A program made the translations under genes and the position numbers. Below are positions 6,392 to 15,122 of a stretch of 43,648 nucleotides of DNA, piece by piece. The notes under the pieces are model-generated. The model saw nothing but the letters and a program-made list of their open reading frames with translations, searched no databases and was not told the origin of the DNA. Source of the stretch: Candidatus Cloacimonadota bacterium (GTDB taxonomy: Bacteria; Cloacimonadota; Cloacimonadia; Cloacimonadales; TCS61). The stretch is taken from the NCBI GenBank assembly GCA_030600585.1, contig JAUVLU010000022.1:1-43648 (forward strand), read 5' to 3'. The first letter of the stretch is position 1, and the number at the start of each line of letters is the position of its first letter.

Positions 6392-9379
6392 ATGACTAAA
6401 ATAACATCCGAGAAAACATTTGAATCAGCAATCGTTGAATCATTAATTGAAAATGGTGGATATTCCCAAGGGAATTCAGAACAATATTTTCCCAAACTGG
6501 GAATGTTCAAATATGAGATTTTATCTTTCTTACAAAATTCTCAACCAGAAAAATGGGAGAAAATTATTGCTGTTCACGGTGTAGATGATGTTGGTGACAG
6601 AATTATCGGACGCATAAATAAAGAGATGGATTTGCGAGGAAGCCTCGATGTTATCCGCAACGGTTTCACGGATTACGGAGTTCGCTTCAAACTTGCTTTC
6701 TTCCAACCCGAAACTGGCTTAAATCCTGAAACTGAGATTCTTTATAACAAGAATCAATTAAAAGTATATCGTCAGGTTTATTACAGCGATAAGAATAAAA
6801 ATTCCGTTGATCTCGTAATTTCATTGAACGGAATTCCCGTTGCCACGATAGAATTAAAAAACCGCTTTACAGGGCAAAGCACAGCCAATGCCAAAAAGCA
6901 ATATAACACAACCAGAGATTTTAGAGAACTGCTTTTTAAATTTAAGAAAAGAGCGTTAGTTCATTTTGCCGTTGATGACGAAGAAGTTTTTATGACAACC
7001 AAAATTGCGGGAGAGAAAACTTTCTGGCTACCGTTTAATAAAGGCAATAATAAAGGAAAAGGAAATCCCATAAATCCTGATGGCTACAAAACAGATTATC
7101 TTTGGAAAGATATTTTGGTGAAAGATAGTTTCTTGGAAATCATTCAACGTTTTATTCATCTACAAAAAGAAGAGATTGAAATTGACGGTAGAACTTTCAA
7201 CAAAGAAAAAATGATATTTCCTCGTTATCATCAACTTGATGTCGTAAAAAAAATTACAGCAAATGCCAAGGTGACAGGAGCAGGGAAAAATTATCTTGTT
7301 CAGCATTCGGCTGGTTCGGGCAAAAGTAATTCCATTGCCTGGCTTGCTTATCGTCTTTCCAGTTTGCATAATAAATTTGATGAGCGAATTTTTGACAGCG
7401 TAGTGGTTGTTACAGATCGTCGAGTTTTAGATCAACAATTACAAAATACGATCTATCAATTTGAGCATAAAACAGGAATCGTTAAGAAGATCGATAAGAA
7501 CAGTCAACAGCTTGCAGATGCTATTTCTGCAGGCTCTCACATAATCATTACGACATTACAGAAATTTCCGTTTGTGATAGATAAAGTGGGTTCTCTTCCA
7601 AACAAAAAATATGCTGTAATAATCGATGAAGCTCACAGTTCTCAAGGTGGAGAAGCTCATAAAAAGATGAAGGAAGTTTTATCTTCTGCAAACGATAATA
7701 TTGAGGAAGAGGAATTTACTGCTGAAGATTTTATTTTGGAACAAATTGAAAGATCGGCAAAAGCTCGTGGACTGCAAAAGAATATTTCTTTCTTTGCATT
7801 TACGGCAACACCAAAATATAAAACGTTGGCGATTTTCGGAGAGAAGACAGGAGACGAGAAACCGCAACCTTTCCATTTATATTCAATGCGTCAGGCTATT
7901 GAAGAAGGTTTTATTTTAGATGTTTTAGAAAATTATACGACTTATGAATTGTTCTTTAAACTATCTAAAGTAATTGAAGATGATCCCAAATTGAATAAGA
8001 AAAAAGTGGCTCGTGCGATTGGTCGCTTTGTTAATTTTCATCCGCATAATTTAGCGCAAAAAGCAGAAATTGTAATTGAGCATTTCAAACAAGTTGTCTC
8101 ACACAAAATCGGTGGAAAAGCCAAAGCAATGTTTATAACTTCTTCTCGTAAACTTGCCAAAAGATATTATGAAGAATTCAATAAATACATCAAATTAAAA
8201 GGTTACACGAACGAGATTAAAATTTTGGTCGCATTTTCGGGAAAAGTTATTGATGATAATTATCCTGACGGAGTTTCCGAACCTGAACTTACTGGATTCA
8301 GCGAAAGCGAACTGCCGAGAGTCTTTAACAAAAATGAATACAAAATTTTGATAGTTGCCGATAAATATCAGACAGGTTTCGATCAGCCAATGTTGCACAC
8401 AATGTATGTTGATAAAAAACTTTCGGGAGTTAGAGCCGTTCAAACGCTTTCCAGACTGAACAGAACAGCACCGGGAAAAGAAGATACATTTATTCTGGAT
8501 TTCGTAAATGACAGACAAACAATTTTAGAAGCTTTTCAGGAATATTACGAAAGAACAATTGTATCAGAAGAACCGAAAATAAATCATCTTTACGATCTGA
8601 AAGCAAAATTGGACGAAAAGCAGATTTATTGGAATTCGGAGATTAATGCTTTTGCGAATCATTATTTTAAATCTTACGGAAATTTTACAAATAAAGATCA
8701 AGCTCGTCTTTATTCTTTTATCGATCCTGCTGTTGATAGATTCAACGCACTCGAAGAACAAGAAGAAAAAGATGAATTCAAAAAAAGCCTGAGAACTTGG
8801 CTAAATCTTTATGCTTTTTTTGCTCAAATTATGCCTTTCAAAGAATCCAATTTTGAAAAGTTTTATGCTTACGGTAAACTTCTTCAAACTAAATTGCCCA
8901 AACCTGACATTTCAGAACAATTAAAACTGATCGATGAAATAGCTCTGGAATATTATCGTTTGCAAAAAATCAAAGAAGGCTCAATCGAATTATCAAAAGG
9001 TAAAGATGGTGAATTAGACGGTGTTTCGGAAGCTGGTATAAAAAGAGCAAAAGAAGAAAAAGCACCGTTGTCTGAAATCATTGATATTTTGAATGAACGA
9101 TTCGGAACAGAATTTGAAGAAGCTGATAGACTGTTCTTTGAGCAAATTGAAACGGAACTTATTCAAGATGAGAAATTACAAACTCAAGCACGAGCCAATA
9201 AAATGGACACTTTCAAATATGCTTTCGACGATATGTTCTTTAATAAATTGATCGAGCGAATGGAACAAAATCAGGACATCTTCGATAAAATTGTGGAGAA
9301 CAAACCTTTCGGTAATCTGGTTCGAGAATTGATGTTGAAAAAGGTTTATCTGAAGTTGAATGAAGAGATTGCGAAATGA
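6392..9379 (+). CDS. hsdR: Type I restriction endonuclease subunit (HsdR)
   Basis: The 995-residue translocating endonuclease matches the length of the EcoR124-type R subunits. The N-terminal nuclease domain has D140 in VDLVIS and E154-L-K156 in ATIELKN (PD-(D/E)XK). The SF2 helicase motor has Walker A SAGSGKS at 306-312, DEAH at 412-415, motif III AFTATP, and motif VI-like VQTLSRLNR. A helical C-terminal region mediates binding to the HsdM-HsdS core. It cleaves DNA after ATP-driven translocation from an unmethylated site. AAGGAATAAAG upstream provides the ribosome-binding site. It is last in the operon and intact, so the system looks functional. Confidence 0.96.
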   Translation: MTKITSEKTFESAIVESLIENGGYSQGNSEQYFPKLGMFKYEILSFLQNSQPEKWEKIIAVHGVDDVGDRIIGRINKEMDLRGSLDVIRNGFTDYGVRFKLAFFQPETGLNPETEILYNKNQLKVYRQVYYSDKNKNSVDLVISLNGIPVATIELKNRFTGQSTANAKKQYNTTRDFRELLFKFKKRALVHFAVDDEEVFMTTKIAGEKTFWLPFNKGNNKGKGNPINPDGYKTDYLWKDILVKDSFLEIIQRFIHLQKEEIEIDGRTFNKEKMIFPRYHQLDVVKKITANAKVTGAGKNYLVQHSAGSGKSNSIAWLAYRLSSLHNKFDERIFDSVVVVTDRRVLDQQLQNTIYQFEHKTGIVKKIDKNSQQLADAISAGSHIIITTLQKFPFVIDKVGSLPNKKYAVIIDEAHSSQGGEAHKKMKEVLSSANDNIEEEEFTAEDFILEQIERSAKARGLQKNISFFAFTATPKYKTLAIFGEKTGDEKPQPFHLYSMRQAIEEGFILDVLENYTTYELFFKLSKVIEDDPKLNKKKVARAIGRFVNFHPHNLAQKAEIVIEHFKQVVSHKIGGKAKAMFITSSRKLAKRYYEEFNKYIKLKGYTNEIKILVAFSGKVIDDNYPDGVSEPELTGFSESELPRVFNKNEYKILIVADKYQTGFDQPMLHTMYVDKKLSGVRAVQTLSRLNRTAPGKEDTFILDFVNDRQTILEAFQEYYERTIVSEEPKINHLYDLKAKLDEKQIYWNSEINAFANHYFKSYGNFTNKDQARLYSFIDPAVDRFNALEEQEEKDEFKKSLRTWLNLYAFFAQIMPFKESNFEKFYAYGKLLQTKLPKPDISEQLKLIDEIALEYYRLQKIKEGSIELSKGKDGELDGVSEAGIKRAKEEKAPLSEIIDILNERFGTEFEEADRLFFEQIETELIQDEKLQTQARANKMDTFKYAFDDMFFNKLIERMEQNQDIFDKIVENKPFGNLVRELMLKKVYLKLNEEIAK

Positions 9380-9424
9380 TAAAATGTGCCTAACACAAGC
9401 ACCCACAGCCAAGCAAGAAGAAAA

Positions 9425-9473
9425 GTTTACAAGCCAGTCATAGGTTTACAAGCCAGCCAGAGGTTTACAAGCC
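9425..9473 (+). repeat. 19-bp tandem repeat, about 2.6 copies
   Basis: Copies start with GTTTACAAGCCAG at 9425 and 9444, and a third, partial copy starts at 9463. The first two are 19 bp each and differ at only two or three positions (AGTCATAG versus AGCCAGAG). The period is not a multiple of three and no gene covers it, so it is a non-coding minisatellite. Confidence 0.65.
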
Positions 9474-9517
9474 TTTGGTTTGCTGGTAAACCACGCCATA
9501 GGCGGACAAACGTGGCG

Positions 9518-9535
9518 TCCCGAAAGATTTCGGGA
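9518..9535. repeat. TCCCGAAA-GA-TTTCGGGA hairpin element
   Basis: The 8-bp perfect arms surround a 2-nt centre. It is a member of the same dispersed family as 1678-1694 and 40949-40964. It could end hsdR transcription, but it lacks a T-run. Confidence 0.6.
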
Positions 9536-9866
9536 GAAGTTGAGAAAAAACATCGGATTGTCCGAAGGTCATCCGATTGTTTTTGGAAATCAGCAGTTGA
9601 AGATTCAAGAAGTCAACATTCCAAAGATTCGACAAGTTAAGGTGAATGAGTAGAAATCGTTTGCTGGCAAGCCCGCCAAAGGCGGGTAAACGTGGCATGC
9701 CGCCATTAACAGTCTTTTTCTTCTGATTCGTCATCGGTCAGCGACCGGAGTAAACTCTGCCGGATAATAATTTGCAAAATATTGAATCCTCAAAAAAAAA
9801 TGTTGATTATTTTTTTTGTTCTAATAAATTTGGATATATAAGAGTTCAAGCTGAAAAGGAGATGTT

Positions 9867-12260
9867 ATGGTTAAAAAAAACATTAATAATATCAATCCTA
9901 ATAAAGCAAATTCTAATCTTGTATTAGCCTCTGAAATATTACCGAATAATCTAACAATTCTTCCTGCAGCAAAGCATCCTATATTCCCGAACATGATGAT
10001 ACCGCTTACATTTTCTGACGATAGATCAATGCAGATCATTCAATACGCTTATGAAAACAACAACAGGCTTTTAGGAATTACACTGATAAAAAAAGAAGAT
10101 AAATCCGATTTTTGGAATTCAGAACTGTATGAAGTCGGCACTATTGTTAAAATACTCAAAATAACACCTTTGAGTGAAAATGCTTTCCAGATGCTGATTC
10201 AGGGGTTACAAAGATTTACAAAAATACGAACAGCCTGGAAAGACCCTTACCTTACATGGAAAGTGAAATATTATTATGAACCTGAATATAAACCGGGTGA
10301 TGAATTAAAAGCTTACACTCTTTCCATCATGTCATCTTTGAAAGAACTGCTTAAGAAAAATCCGCTTTTCCAGGAGCAGTTAAAATTGATCTTGTCACAA
10401 GTCTCTCACCAAAATCCGTCATTAATACTCGATCTTGTTGCATCTATTCTTAATGCGGAAGCTGAAAAATTGCAAAATGTTCTTGAAACATTCGATCTTA
10501 TAAAACGAAGTGAGAAATTACTGATCTTATTAAAAGAGGAGATCGAACTTGTCCACCTGCAAGAAGATATAGAAAAACAGATCGAAAGTAAAATATCGAA
10601 ACAACAGCGTGAATTTTTCTTGAGAGAAGAGCTTAAAATTATTAAGAAAGAATTAGGGTTGGAGAAAGATGATAAAACTGCTGAAATTGATAAAATCGAA
10701 AATAAACTGAAAAACCTTAAACTGACGGATGAAGTTTCAACAATAATTCAGGATGAATTAAATAAACTGAAAATGCTGTCGCCTTCTTCTCCCGAATTCA
10801 ACGTCACAAGTTCATATCTCAATGCTATTGCAGATCTGCCGTGGGGTGTATATTCCAAAGATAGAGTTGATATTAAAAAGGTAAGAAAATTATTAGATGA
10901 AGACCATTATGGCTTGAACGAAGTCAAAGAAATGATCCTGCAATTCATAAGCACAATAATCAGACGAGGATCTGTTATCGGTTCTATTTTATGTCTTGTT
11001 GGACCTCCCGGTGTGGGAAAAACTTCTGTAGGAATATCTATTGCTAATGCTATGAATAGAAAGTTCTTCCGGTTTTCACTTGGCGGTATGCAGGATGAAG
11101 CTGAGATCAAGGGTCATAGACGTACCTACATCGGAGCTATGCCCGGCAAGATCATGCAGAGTTTAAAAAGATGCGGAACAGCAAATCCTGTTATTATGCT
11201 GGATGAGATAGATAAAATAGGAAATAGTTATCGAGGCGATCCTGCTTCTGCCTTATTAGAAGTGCTGGACCCTGAACAGAATACAGCCTTTTTAGATCAT
11301 TATCTCGATGTACGCTTCGACCTTTCCAAGATACTTTTTATCACTACGGCAAATCAACTTGATACAATACCGAGACCTCTTCTCGATCGTATGGAGATCA
11401 TAAAACTTTCAGGTTATATTTTAGAAGAAAAAATCGAGATCGCTAAAAGGTATTTAATACCAAAACAATTAGAAAAACATGGTCTTAAAAAGAAAGAGAT
11501 CAATATTACAGAAAAAGCCATTCATACAATAGTAGATCAATATGCCAGAGAATCCGGTGTAAGAAATTTGGAAAATCAGATAAAAAAAATAATGCGTAAA
11601 GTTACTCTTAAATTAACTGAGAAAAAAGGTAATTATTTTTCTATATCAGATAGAAATTTAAAATACTATCTTGGAAAATCTATTTTCACAACAGAAACAT
11701 TATATAAAAAGTTGATTCCGGGTGTAACACTCGGACTTGCCTGGACATCTTTTGGTGGTACAACTCTCTACATCGAAGCTTCTGCTATCAAGAGCAAATC
11801 GGCTGGATTCAAACAGACAGGACAATTAGGTGATGTAATGAAAGAATCTGCCGAGATCGCTTATTCTTATATTCGCTCATTTCTTTGTAATGAAAATACA
11901 AAACATAAAGACTTTTTTAATCAACATTATATTCACCTGCATGTACCGGCAGGAGCAACCCCAAAAGATGGTCCTTCGGCTGGAATCACAATGGCGTTGG
12001 CACTTCATTCACTATCTATAAATAAACCTGTGCAAAATAATTTTGCAATGACAGGTGAACTTACTTTAACCGGAAAAATTCTTCCCATTGGCGGAGTTAA
12101 AGAAAAGACAATTGCAGCACACAGGGTTGGAATATTTGAGTTGATCTTTCCAAAAGAAAATAAAAATGATTTTGAAGAACTCCCAGATTACATCAAGAAA
12201 GGAATAACAGCTCATTTTGTTGATTATTTCAAAGATGTTCTTATAATAGCTTATAAATAG
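9867..12260 (+). CDS. lon: Lon ATP-dependent serine protease
   Basis: The 797-residue protein has all LonA parts. The N-terminal substrate-binding LON domain (about 25-215) begins around LTILPAAKHPIFPNMMIPL. A coiled-coil linker follows (about 220-300). The AAA+ module has Walker A GPPGVGKT at 379-386 and Walker B VIMLDEIDK. The C-terminal protease domain has the catalytic Ser704 in PKDGPSAG and Lys745 in GGVKEK, with the usual spacing of about 42. It degrades misfolded and regulatory proteins in the cytoplasm. Two ATGs lie close together (9862 and 9867). Only the second is in frame, and AAAAGGA at 9854-9860 sits at good distance. It appears monocistronic, ending at a bidirectional terminator. 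Confidence 0.97.
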   Translation: MVKKNINNINPNKANSNLVLASEILPNNLTILPAAKHPIFPNMMIPLTFSDDRSMQIIQYAYENNNRLLGITLIKKEDKSDFWNSELYEVGTIVKILKITPLSENAFQMLIQGLQRFTKIRTAWKDPYLTWKVKYYYEPEYKPGDELKAYTLSIMSSLKELLKKNPLFQEQLKLILSQVSHQNPSLILDLVASILNAEAEKLQNVLETFDLIKRSEKLLILLKEEIELVHLQEDIEKQIESKISKQQREFFLREELKIIKKELGLEKDDKTAEIDKIENKLKNLKLTDEVSTIIQDELNKLKMLSPSSPEFNVTSSYLNAIADLPWGVYSKDRVDIKKVRKLLDEDHYGLNEVKEMILQFISTIIRRGSVIGSILCLVGPPGVGKTSVGISIANAMNRKFFRFSLGGMQDEAEIKGHRRTYIGAMPGKIMQSLKRCGTANPVIMLDEIDKIGNSYRGDPASALLEVLDPEQNTAFLDHYLDVRFDLSKILFITTANQLDTIPRPLLDRMEIIKLSGYILEEKIEIAKRYLIPKQLEKHGLKKKEINITEKAIHTIVDQYARESGVRNLENQIKKIMRKVTLKLTEKKGNYFSISDRNLKYYLGKSIFTTETLYKKLIPGVTLGLAWTSFGGTTLYIEASAIKSKSAGFKQTGQLGDVMKESAEIAYSYIRSFLCNENTKHKDFFNQHYIHLHVPAGATPKDGPSAGITMALALHSLSINKPVQNNFAMTGELTLTGKILPIGGVKEKTIAAHRVGIFELIFPKENKNDFEELPDYIKKGITAHFVDYFKDVLIIAYK

Positions 12261-12262
12261 GA

Positions 12263-12290
12263 AAAGCCGTACGGCAAACCGCACGGCTTT
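12263..12290. terminator. Bidirectional terminator between lon and the tRNA cluster
   Basis: The arms AAAGCCGTACGG and CCGCACGGCTTT flank the loop CAAA. There is one A-C mismatch read on plus, which becomes a G-U pair on minus, so the minus-strand RNA hairpin is perfect. It ends in TTTT on minus. It separates the convergent lon gene and tRNA genes and probably serves both. Confidence 0.75.
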
Positions 12291-12297
12291 GAAATTA

Positions 12298-12373
12298 TGG
12301 GGTGGATGATGGGATTTGAACCCACAACGCCCGGAACCACAATCCGGTGCTCTACCGTTGAACTACACCCACC
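12298..12373 (-). tRNA. tRNA-His (GTG)
   Basis: On the minus strand, the anticodon arm CCGGA-TTGTGGT-TCCGG gives anticodon GTG. The T-arm loop is TTCAAAT. The acceptor begins with the extra G(-1) opposite C73, the histidine identity feature, and CCA is encoded. It is last of the three clustered minus-strand tRNAs. Confidence 0.95.
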
Positions 12374-12383
12374 ATAAAAAAAA

Positions 12384-12460
12384 TGGCACGCCAAAAGGGA
12401 TTCGAACCCCTGACCTACGGATTAGAAATCCGTTGCTCTATCCAACTGAGCTATTGGCGC
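12384..12460 (-). tRNA. tRNA-Arg (TCT)
   Basis: The minus-strand cloverleaf starts GCGCCAATAGCTCAGTTGG. The anticodon arm ACGGATT-TCT-AATCCGT gives anticodon TCT, reading AGA, a frequent Arg codon in this AT-rich genome. CCA is encoded. It lies 10 bp from tRNA-His and is likely cotranscribed with it. Confidence 0.95.
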
Positions 12461-12473
12461 ATCCTAAAAAATT

Positions 12474-12550
12474 TGGTAGCGGCGCAGGGACTTGAACCCC
12501 GGACACTCGGATTATGATTCCGATGCTCTAACCAACTGAGCTACGCCGCC
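12474..12550 (-). tRNA. tRNA-Met (CAT), probably elongator
   Basis: The minus-strand cloverleaf starts GGCGGCGTAGCTCAGTTGG. The anticodon loop ATCATAA gives CAT. The 1:72 pair is G-U and the discriminator is A73, with CCA encoded. The lack of the three G-C pairs below the loop separates it from the initiator at 12678. A tRNA-Ile2, whose CAT is modified to lysidine, cannot be excluded without comparison, but the body resembles elongator Met more. Confidence 0.88.
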
Positions 12551-12592
12551 AATACAATAGTGAGGATTAGATTTTTTGCTATGATATCGGGG

Positions 12593-12598
12593 ATTATA
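12593..12598 (-). promoter_or_regulatory. Candidate -10 box for the Met-Arg-His tRNA cluster
   Basis: A perfect TATAAT on the minus strand lies 43 bases upstream of the tRNA-Met 5' end, inside the 127-bp gap between the two tRNA groups. No good -35 lies at 17 bp; TTGGCA is 12 bp away. This is therefore only a candidate. The remainder of the gap shows no gene. Confidence 0.4.
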
Positions 12599-12677
12599 AA
12601 CCCGAAATGCTGCCAAAATGTTCTAACTCACATCAACAATTTTTGTTATATAAAGATCAATTAAGACCATCAAAAAA

Positions 12678-12754
<77 letters not shown>

Positions 12755-12767
12755 TCAACAGGAAGCA

Positions 12768-12796
12768 GATAATTTTATTCACCTATTCTGTGTCAA
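12768..12796 (-). promoter_or_regulatory. Candidate sigma-70 promoter of tRNA-fMet
   Basis: On minus, a perfect -35 TTGACA (12796-12791) is followed after 17 bp by ATTATC (12773-12768) as a weak -10. The predicted start would be about 7 bases ahead of the mature tRNA, a typical leader. The spacing and perfect -35 support it. The poor -10 lowers confidence. Confidence 0.5.
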
Positions 12797-12871
12797 GAAA
12801 AAGATAATCAGAAATATCTTGACGGAATTATGCAAAAATCGGCTCTTCCAAAGAGGAGAAAATTAAAAAAT

Positions 12872-14356
12872 ATGTTTAATGAATTAATTGTTAGTTATAG
12901 TCCATTCGAGAAGAGAATAGCCCTTCTTGAAGATAATAGATTAGTAGAACTTTTTGCTGAAAAGAAAGAGCATCAAATTCTTGTTGGGAACATCTACGTT
13001 GGAATAGTAAAAAATGTACTCCCGGGTATGGGTGCTGCTTTTGTTGATATTGGTCTGTCACGAACCGCCTTTCTGCATTTTACCGATATTGACTCAATGA
13101 CACTGAATAAAACCAAGAAAAAAATCTTTGCAAAACGAAGATCTTCTGACATTGGGAAAATACTTTCTATCGGGCAGGAAATAGTAGTTCAAGTAAAAAA
13201 AGAACCTCTTCTTAAAAAAGGTGCGCGCGTAACAGGGAAGCTTTCAATTCCGGGCAAATTCCTTGTATTTATGCCGGGTGAAAAAAAGGTTGCAATTTCC
13301 AGAAAGATATCTTCGGCAAGTGAAAGAACCAGAATCAAGAAAATACTGAAGAAAGTAAAAGATAAAGACGTAGGAATAATAGTGAGAACAGATACGGAAA
13401 GTATCAACGAGGAAGATTTTAAACGAGAATATATCGGAATCGAAAGAACCTGGAAATTGATCAATAAACAAGCTAAACATGCAAAACCTCCCGCCTGCAT
13501 CTATGATGAAAATGATCTGTCTTTTTCTCTTGTACGAGACATTTTTAATTCATCAATAGACAGGATGGTAGTTGATGATAAAAAAATGAAGACCAAAGTT
13601 GTTTCCAAACTAAAAGATATAGCTCCTGAGCTTATAAACAGAATAGAATTATATCAGGAAGACTCTCCCATATTCAATGCTTACGGAATAGAAAAAGAGA
13701 TCGGGAATATCTTTAAATCGAGAGTCAGCCTTCCAAGCGGCGGCAATATCACAATCCAGCAAACTGAAGCGCTTGTTGCTATCGATGTGAATACCGGTAG
13801 TTTCACCGGAAAAGATAACTACGAGAAAACAATTACAAAAACAAACTTGGAAGCAGCCATTGAAGCAGCACTGCAAATTCGTTTGCGGGATCTTAGCGGG
13901 ATCATGGTAATTGACTTTATCGATATGAAAAATGAAAAAGATAGAGAAGCTGTTTATGCTGCTCTTAAAAATGCACTGAAAAGAGACCGCGCAAAACATA
14001 AAGTTTATCCTTTCAGCCCTTTAGGTTTGATAGAAATTTCGCGTAAACGAACACGTCCAAGTTTGCTTCTCAGTTATTCCGAGCAGTGCCCGCACTGCCA
14101 CGGTACCGGTCGTCTTCTTTCCAGAGATTCAATTGCCGTACAGATTTCCCGCTGGCTAAAACGGGCAAACTACTTTATTAAAAAAGATGCCCTGACTATT
14201 AAAGTTCACAAAAACGTAAAAAAATTCATTGATGAGAATCCTCATTTCTTTGATGATATTCAAAATTCTATTAAATTTGTAACAGATAGCGGGTTGGATT
14301 TTGACAAATTTAAGGTTTTCTCATCCAGGACAAATAAAGAATTTATAAATGAATAA
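12872..14356 (+). CDS. rng: Ribonuclease G/E family endoribonuclease
   Basis: The 494-residue protein is an RNase G-like enzyme: the catalytic half of RNase E without a degradosome scaffold tail. An S1 RNA-binding domain (about 35-120) contains GNIYVGIVKNVLPGMGAAFV. The RNase H-like and DNase I-like region supplies the Mg-binding D305 (VAIDVN) and D348 (VIDFID). The Zn-link CPHCHGTG (C406, C409) joins dimers. These positions nearly equal E. coli RNase E D303, D346, C404 and C407. It processes rRNA and decays mRNA. I prefer the ATG at 12872 because homology starts there (MFNELIVSY) and GAGGAG precedes it; an in-frame ATG at 12830 lacks a ribosome-binding site. rplU and rpmA follow. Confidence 0.93.
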   Translation: MFNELIVSYSPFEKRIALLEDNRLVELFAEKKEHQILVGNIYVGIVKNVLPGMGAAFVDIGLSRTAFLHFTDIDSMTLNKTKKKIFAKRRSSDIGKILSIGQEIVVQVKKEPLLKKGARVTGKLSIPGKFLVFMPGEKKVAISRKISSASERTRIKKILKKVKDKDVGIIVRTDTESINEEDFKREYIGIERTWKLINKQAKHAKPPACIYDENDLSFSLVRDIFNSSIDRMVVDDKKMKTKVVSKLKDIAPELINRIELYQEDSPIFNAYGIEKEIGNIFKSRVSLPSGGNITIQQTEALVAIDVNTGSFTGKDNYEKTITKTNLEAAIEAALQIRLRDLSGIMVIDFIDMKNEKDREAVYAALKNALKRDRAKHKVYPFSPLGLIEISRKRTRPSLLLSYSEQCPHCHGTGRLLSRDSIAVQISRWLKRANYFIKKDALTIKVHKNVKKFIDENPHFFDDIQNSIKFVTDSGLDFDKFKVFSSRTNKEFINE

Positions 14357-14373
14357 GTGGGTGTATAATATTC

Positions 14374-14408
14374 TTGACAATATAACCACTCAAAATTTCT
14401 TAGATAAT
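14374..14408 (+). promoter_or_regulatory. Possible promoter for rplU-rpmA
   Basis: A perfect TTGACA at 14374-14379 sits in the 85-bp rng-rplU gap. A GATAAT at 14403-14408 is the best -10-like hexamer, but the 23-bp spacer is too long. At 17 bp only TTCTTA is found. A separate promoter for the ribosomal-protein genes is plausible; its exact boxes are not settled. Confidence 0.35.
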
Positions 14409-14441
14409 CTCATTATGAATTGGTAGATAGAAGGAGATTAA

Positions 14442-14756
14442 ATGTACGCAATAGTAGATTTTAAAGGAACTCAGTTCAGGGTTGAAAAAGACCAAACAAT
14501 AAGAGTTCCATATATGAGTAAACTTGAAATCGGGGCAGAAATTGAAATGCTGAATGTATTACTTCTGCATACTGATAAAGATACAGTTGTTGGAACACCT
14601 ACTGTTAAGAATGCAAAAGTTCTTGCTGAAATCACTAACCATCTTAAAGATAAAAAAGTTATTGTTTTTAAGAAGAAAAGAAGAAAAGGTTATGAGAAAA
14701 AGCAAGGTCACAGACAAGATTACACTGAAATAATAATTAAAGACATAATCAAATAA
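14442..14756 (+). CDS. rplU: 50S ribosomal protein L21
   Basis: The 104-residue protein has the L21 signature throughout. It begins MYAIVDFKGTQFRVEKDQTI with the usual YAIVxxxGxQxxV start and ends KKRRKGYEKKQGHRQDYT, the conserved rRNA-binding KRRKxYxxxxGHRQ block. It binds 23S rRNA in the large subunit. AAGGAGA lies about 5 bases before the ATG. rpmA follows after 9 bp, the near-universal rplU-rpmA pair. Confidence 0.97.
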   Translation: MYAIVDFKGTQFRVEKDQTIRVPYMSKLEIGAEIEMLNVLLLHTDKDTVVGTPTVKNAKVLAEITNHLKDKKVIVFKKKRRKGYEKKQGHRQDYTEIIIKDIIK

Positions 14757-14765
14757 GGGGGTAAC

Positions 14766-15026
14766 ATGGCACATAAGAAAGGTGTTGGTAGTAGTAAGAA
14801 TGGAAGAGACAGTAACCCTCAATATCTTGGAGTGAAAAAATATGGCGGTCAGAAAGTTCTGGCAGGTAATATCATTATTCGCCAAAGAGGAACTAGAATT
14901 CATAAAGGTGAAAATGTTGGTATTGGAAATGATTATACTATTTTCAGTCTGATTGAAGGTTTTGTAAAATATGAAACTAAAAAGGCAGGACGAAAATTCG
15001 TAAGCGTCTTTCCTGAAAGAATTTAA
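14766..15026 (+). CDS. rpmA: 50S ribosomal protein L27
   Basis: The 86-residue protein starts [20 protein letters not shown] and contains [19 protein letters not shown], both diagnostic for L27. The mature N-terminus begins directly with AHKKG, so the Firmicute-style cleaved extension is absent. L27's N-terminus reaches the peptidyl-transferase centre. The preceding AAGGGGG is the ribosome-binding site. The operon ends at the hairpin starting at 15041. Confidence 0.97.
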   Translation: MAHKKGVGSSKNGRDSNPQYLGVKKYGGQKVLAGNIIIRQRGTRIHKGENVGIGNDYTIFSLIEGFVKYETKKAGRKFVSVFPERI

Positions 15027-15040
15027 TTTAACTTAATATA

Positions 15041-15066
15041 AAAAGCAGCCGAGGCTGCTTTTTTTT
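15041..15066 (+). terminator. Intrinsic terminator after rpmA
   Basis: AAAAGCAGCC-GA-GGCTGCTTTT is followed by further Ts, giving a GC-rich stem and an 8-10 base U-tract. It ends the rplU-rpmA (possibly rng-rplU-rpmA) transcript just upstream of pckA. Confidence 0.85.
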
Positions 15067-15122
15067 ATCTCTAAATTTGATTTTATACAAATAAAATATA
15101 TTATTTTTGGAGGAAAAAATTT

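Larger units (their letters stand above)
9380..9866. other. 0.49-kb repeat-rich spacer between hsdR and lon
   Basis: No gene is supported. From left to right it holds CTAACACAAGCACCCACA (9390-9407), a motif that also follows two genes near 39.6 and 42.3 kb; a 19-bp tandem repeat (9425-9473); an inverted pair CCACG/CGTGG around 9491-9515; a TCCCGAAA/TTTCGGGA hairpin (9518-9535); and a CCCGCC-AAA-GGCGGG hairpin near 9671. It is the right edge of the restriction island. AAAAGGA just before lon is that gene's ribosome-binding site. Confidence 0.7.

Noticed and set aside
9425-9473. CRISPR array
   Set aside because: The repeat units are directly adjacent with no unique spacers of 25-40 bp, and no cas genes are nearby.
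9386-9640. Possible 84-residue ORF in the hsdR-lon spacer
   Set aside because: It translates tandem repeats and hairpins into low-complexity sequence and has no ribosome-binding site.
12474-12550. tRNA-Ile2 instead of tRNA-Met
   Set aside because: The CAT anticodon allows it, but the D-arm and anticodon arm look like elongator Met. Not fully excluded without comparison.
12830-12871. Upstream ATG as the RNase G start
   Set aside because: No ribosome-binding site precedes 12830, and the extra 14 residues are outside the family's N-terminus; GAGGAG supports 12872.
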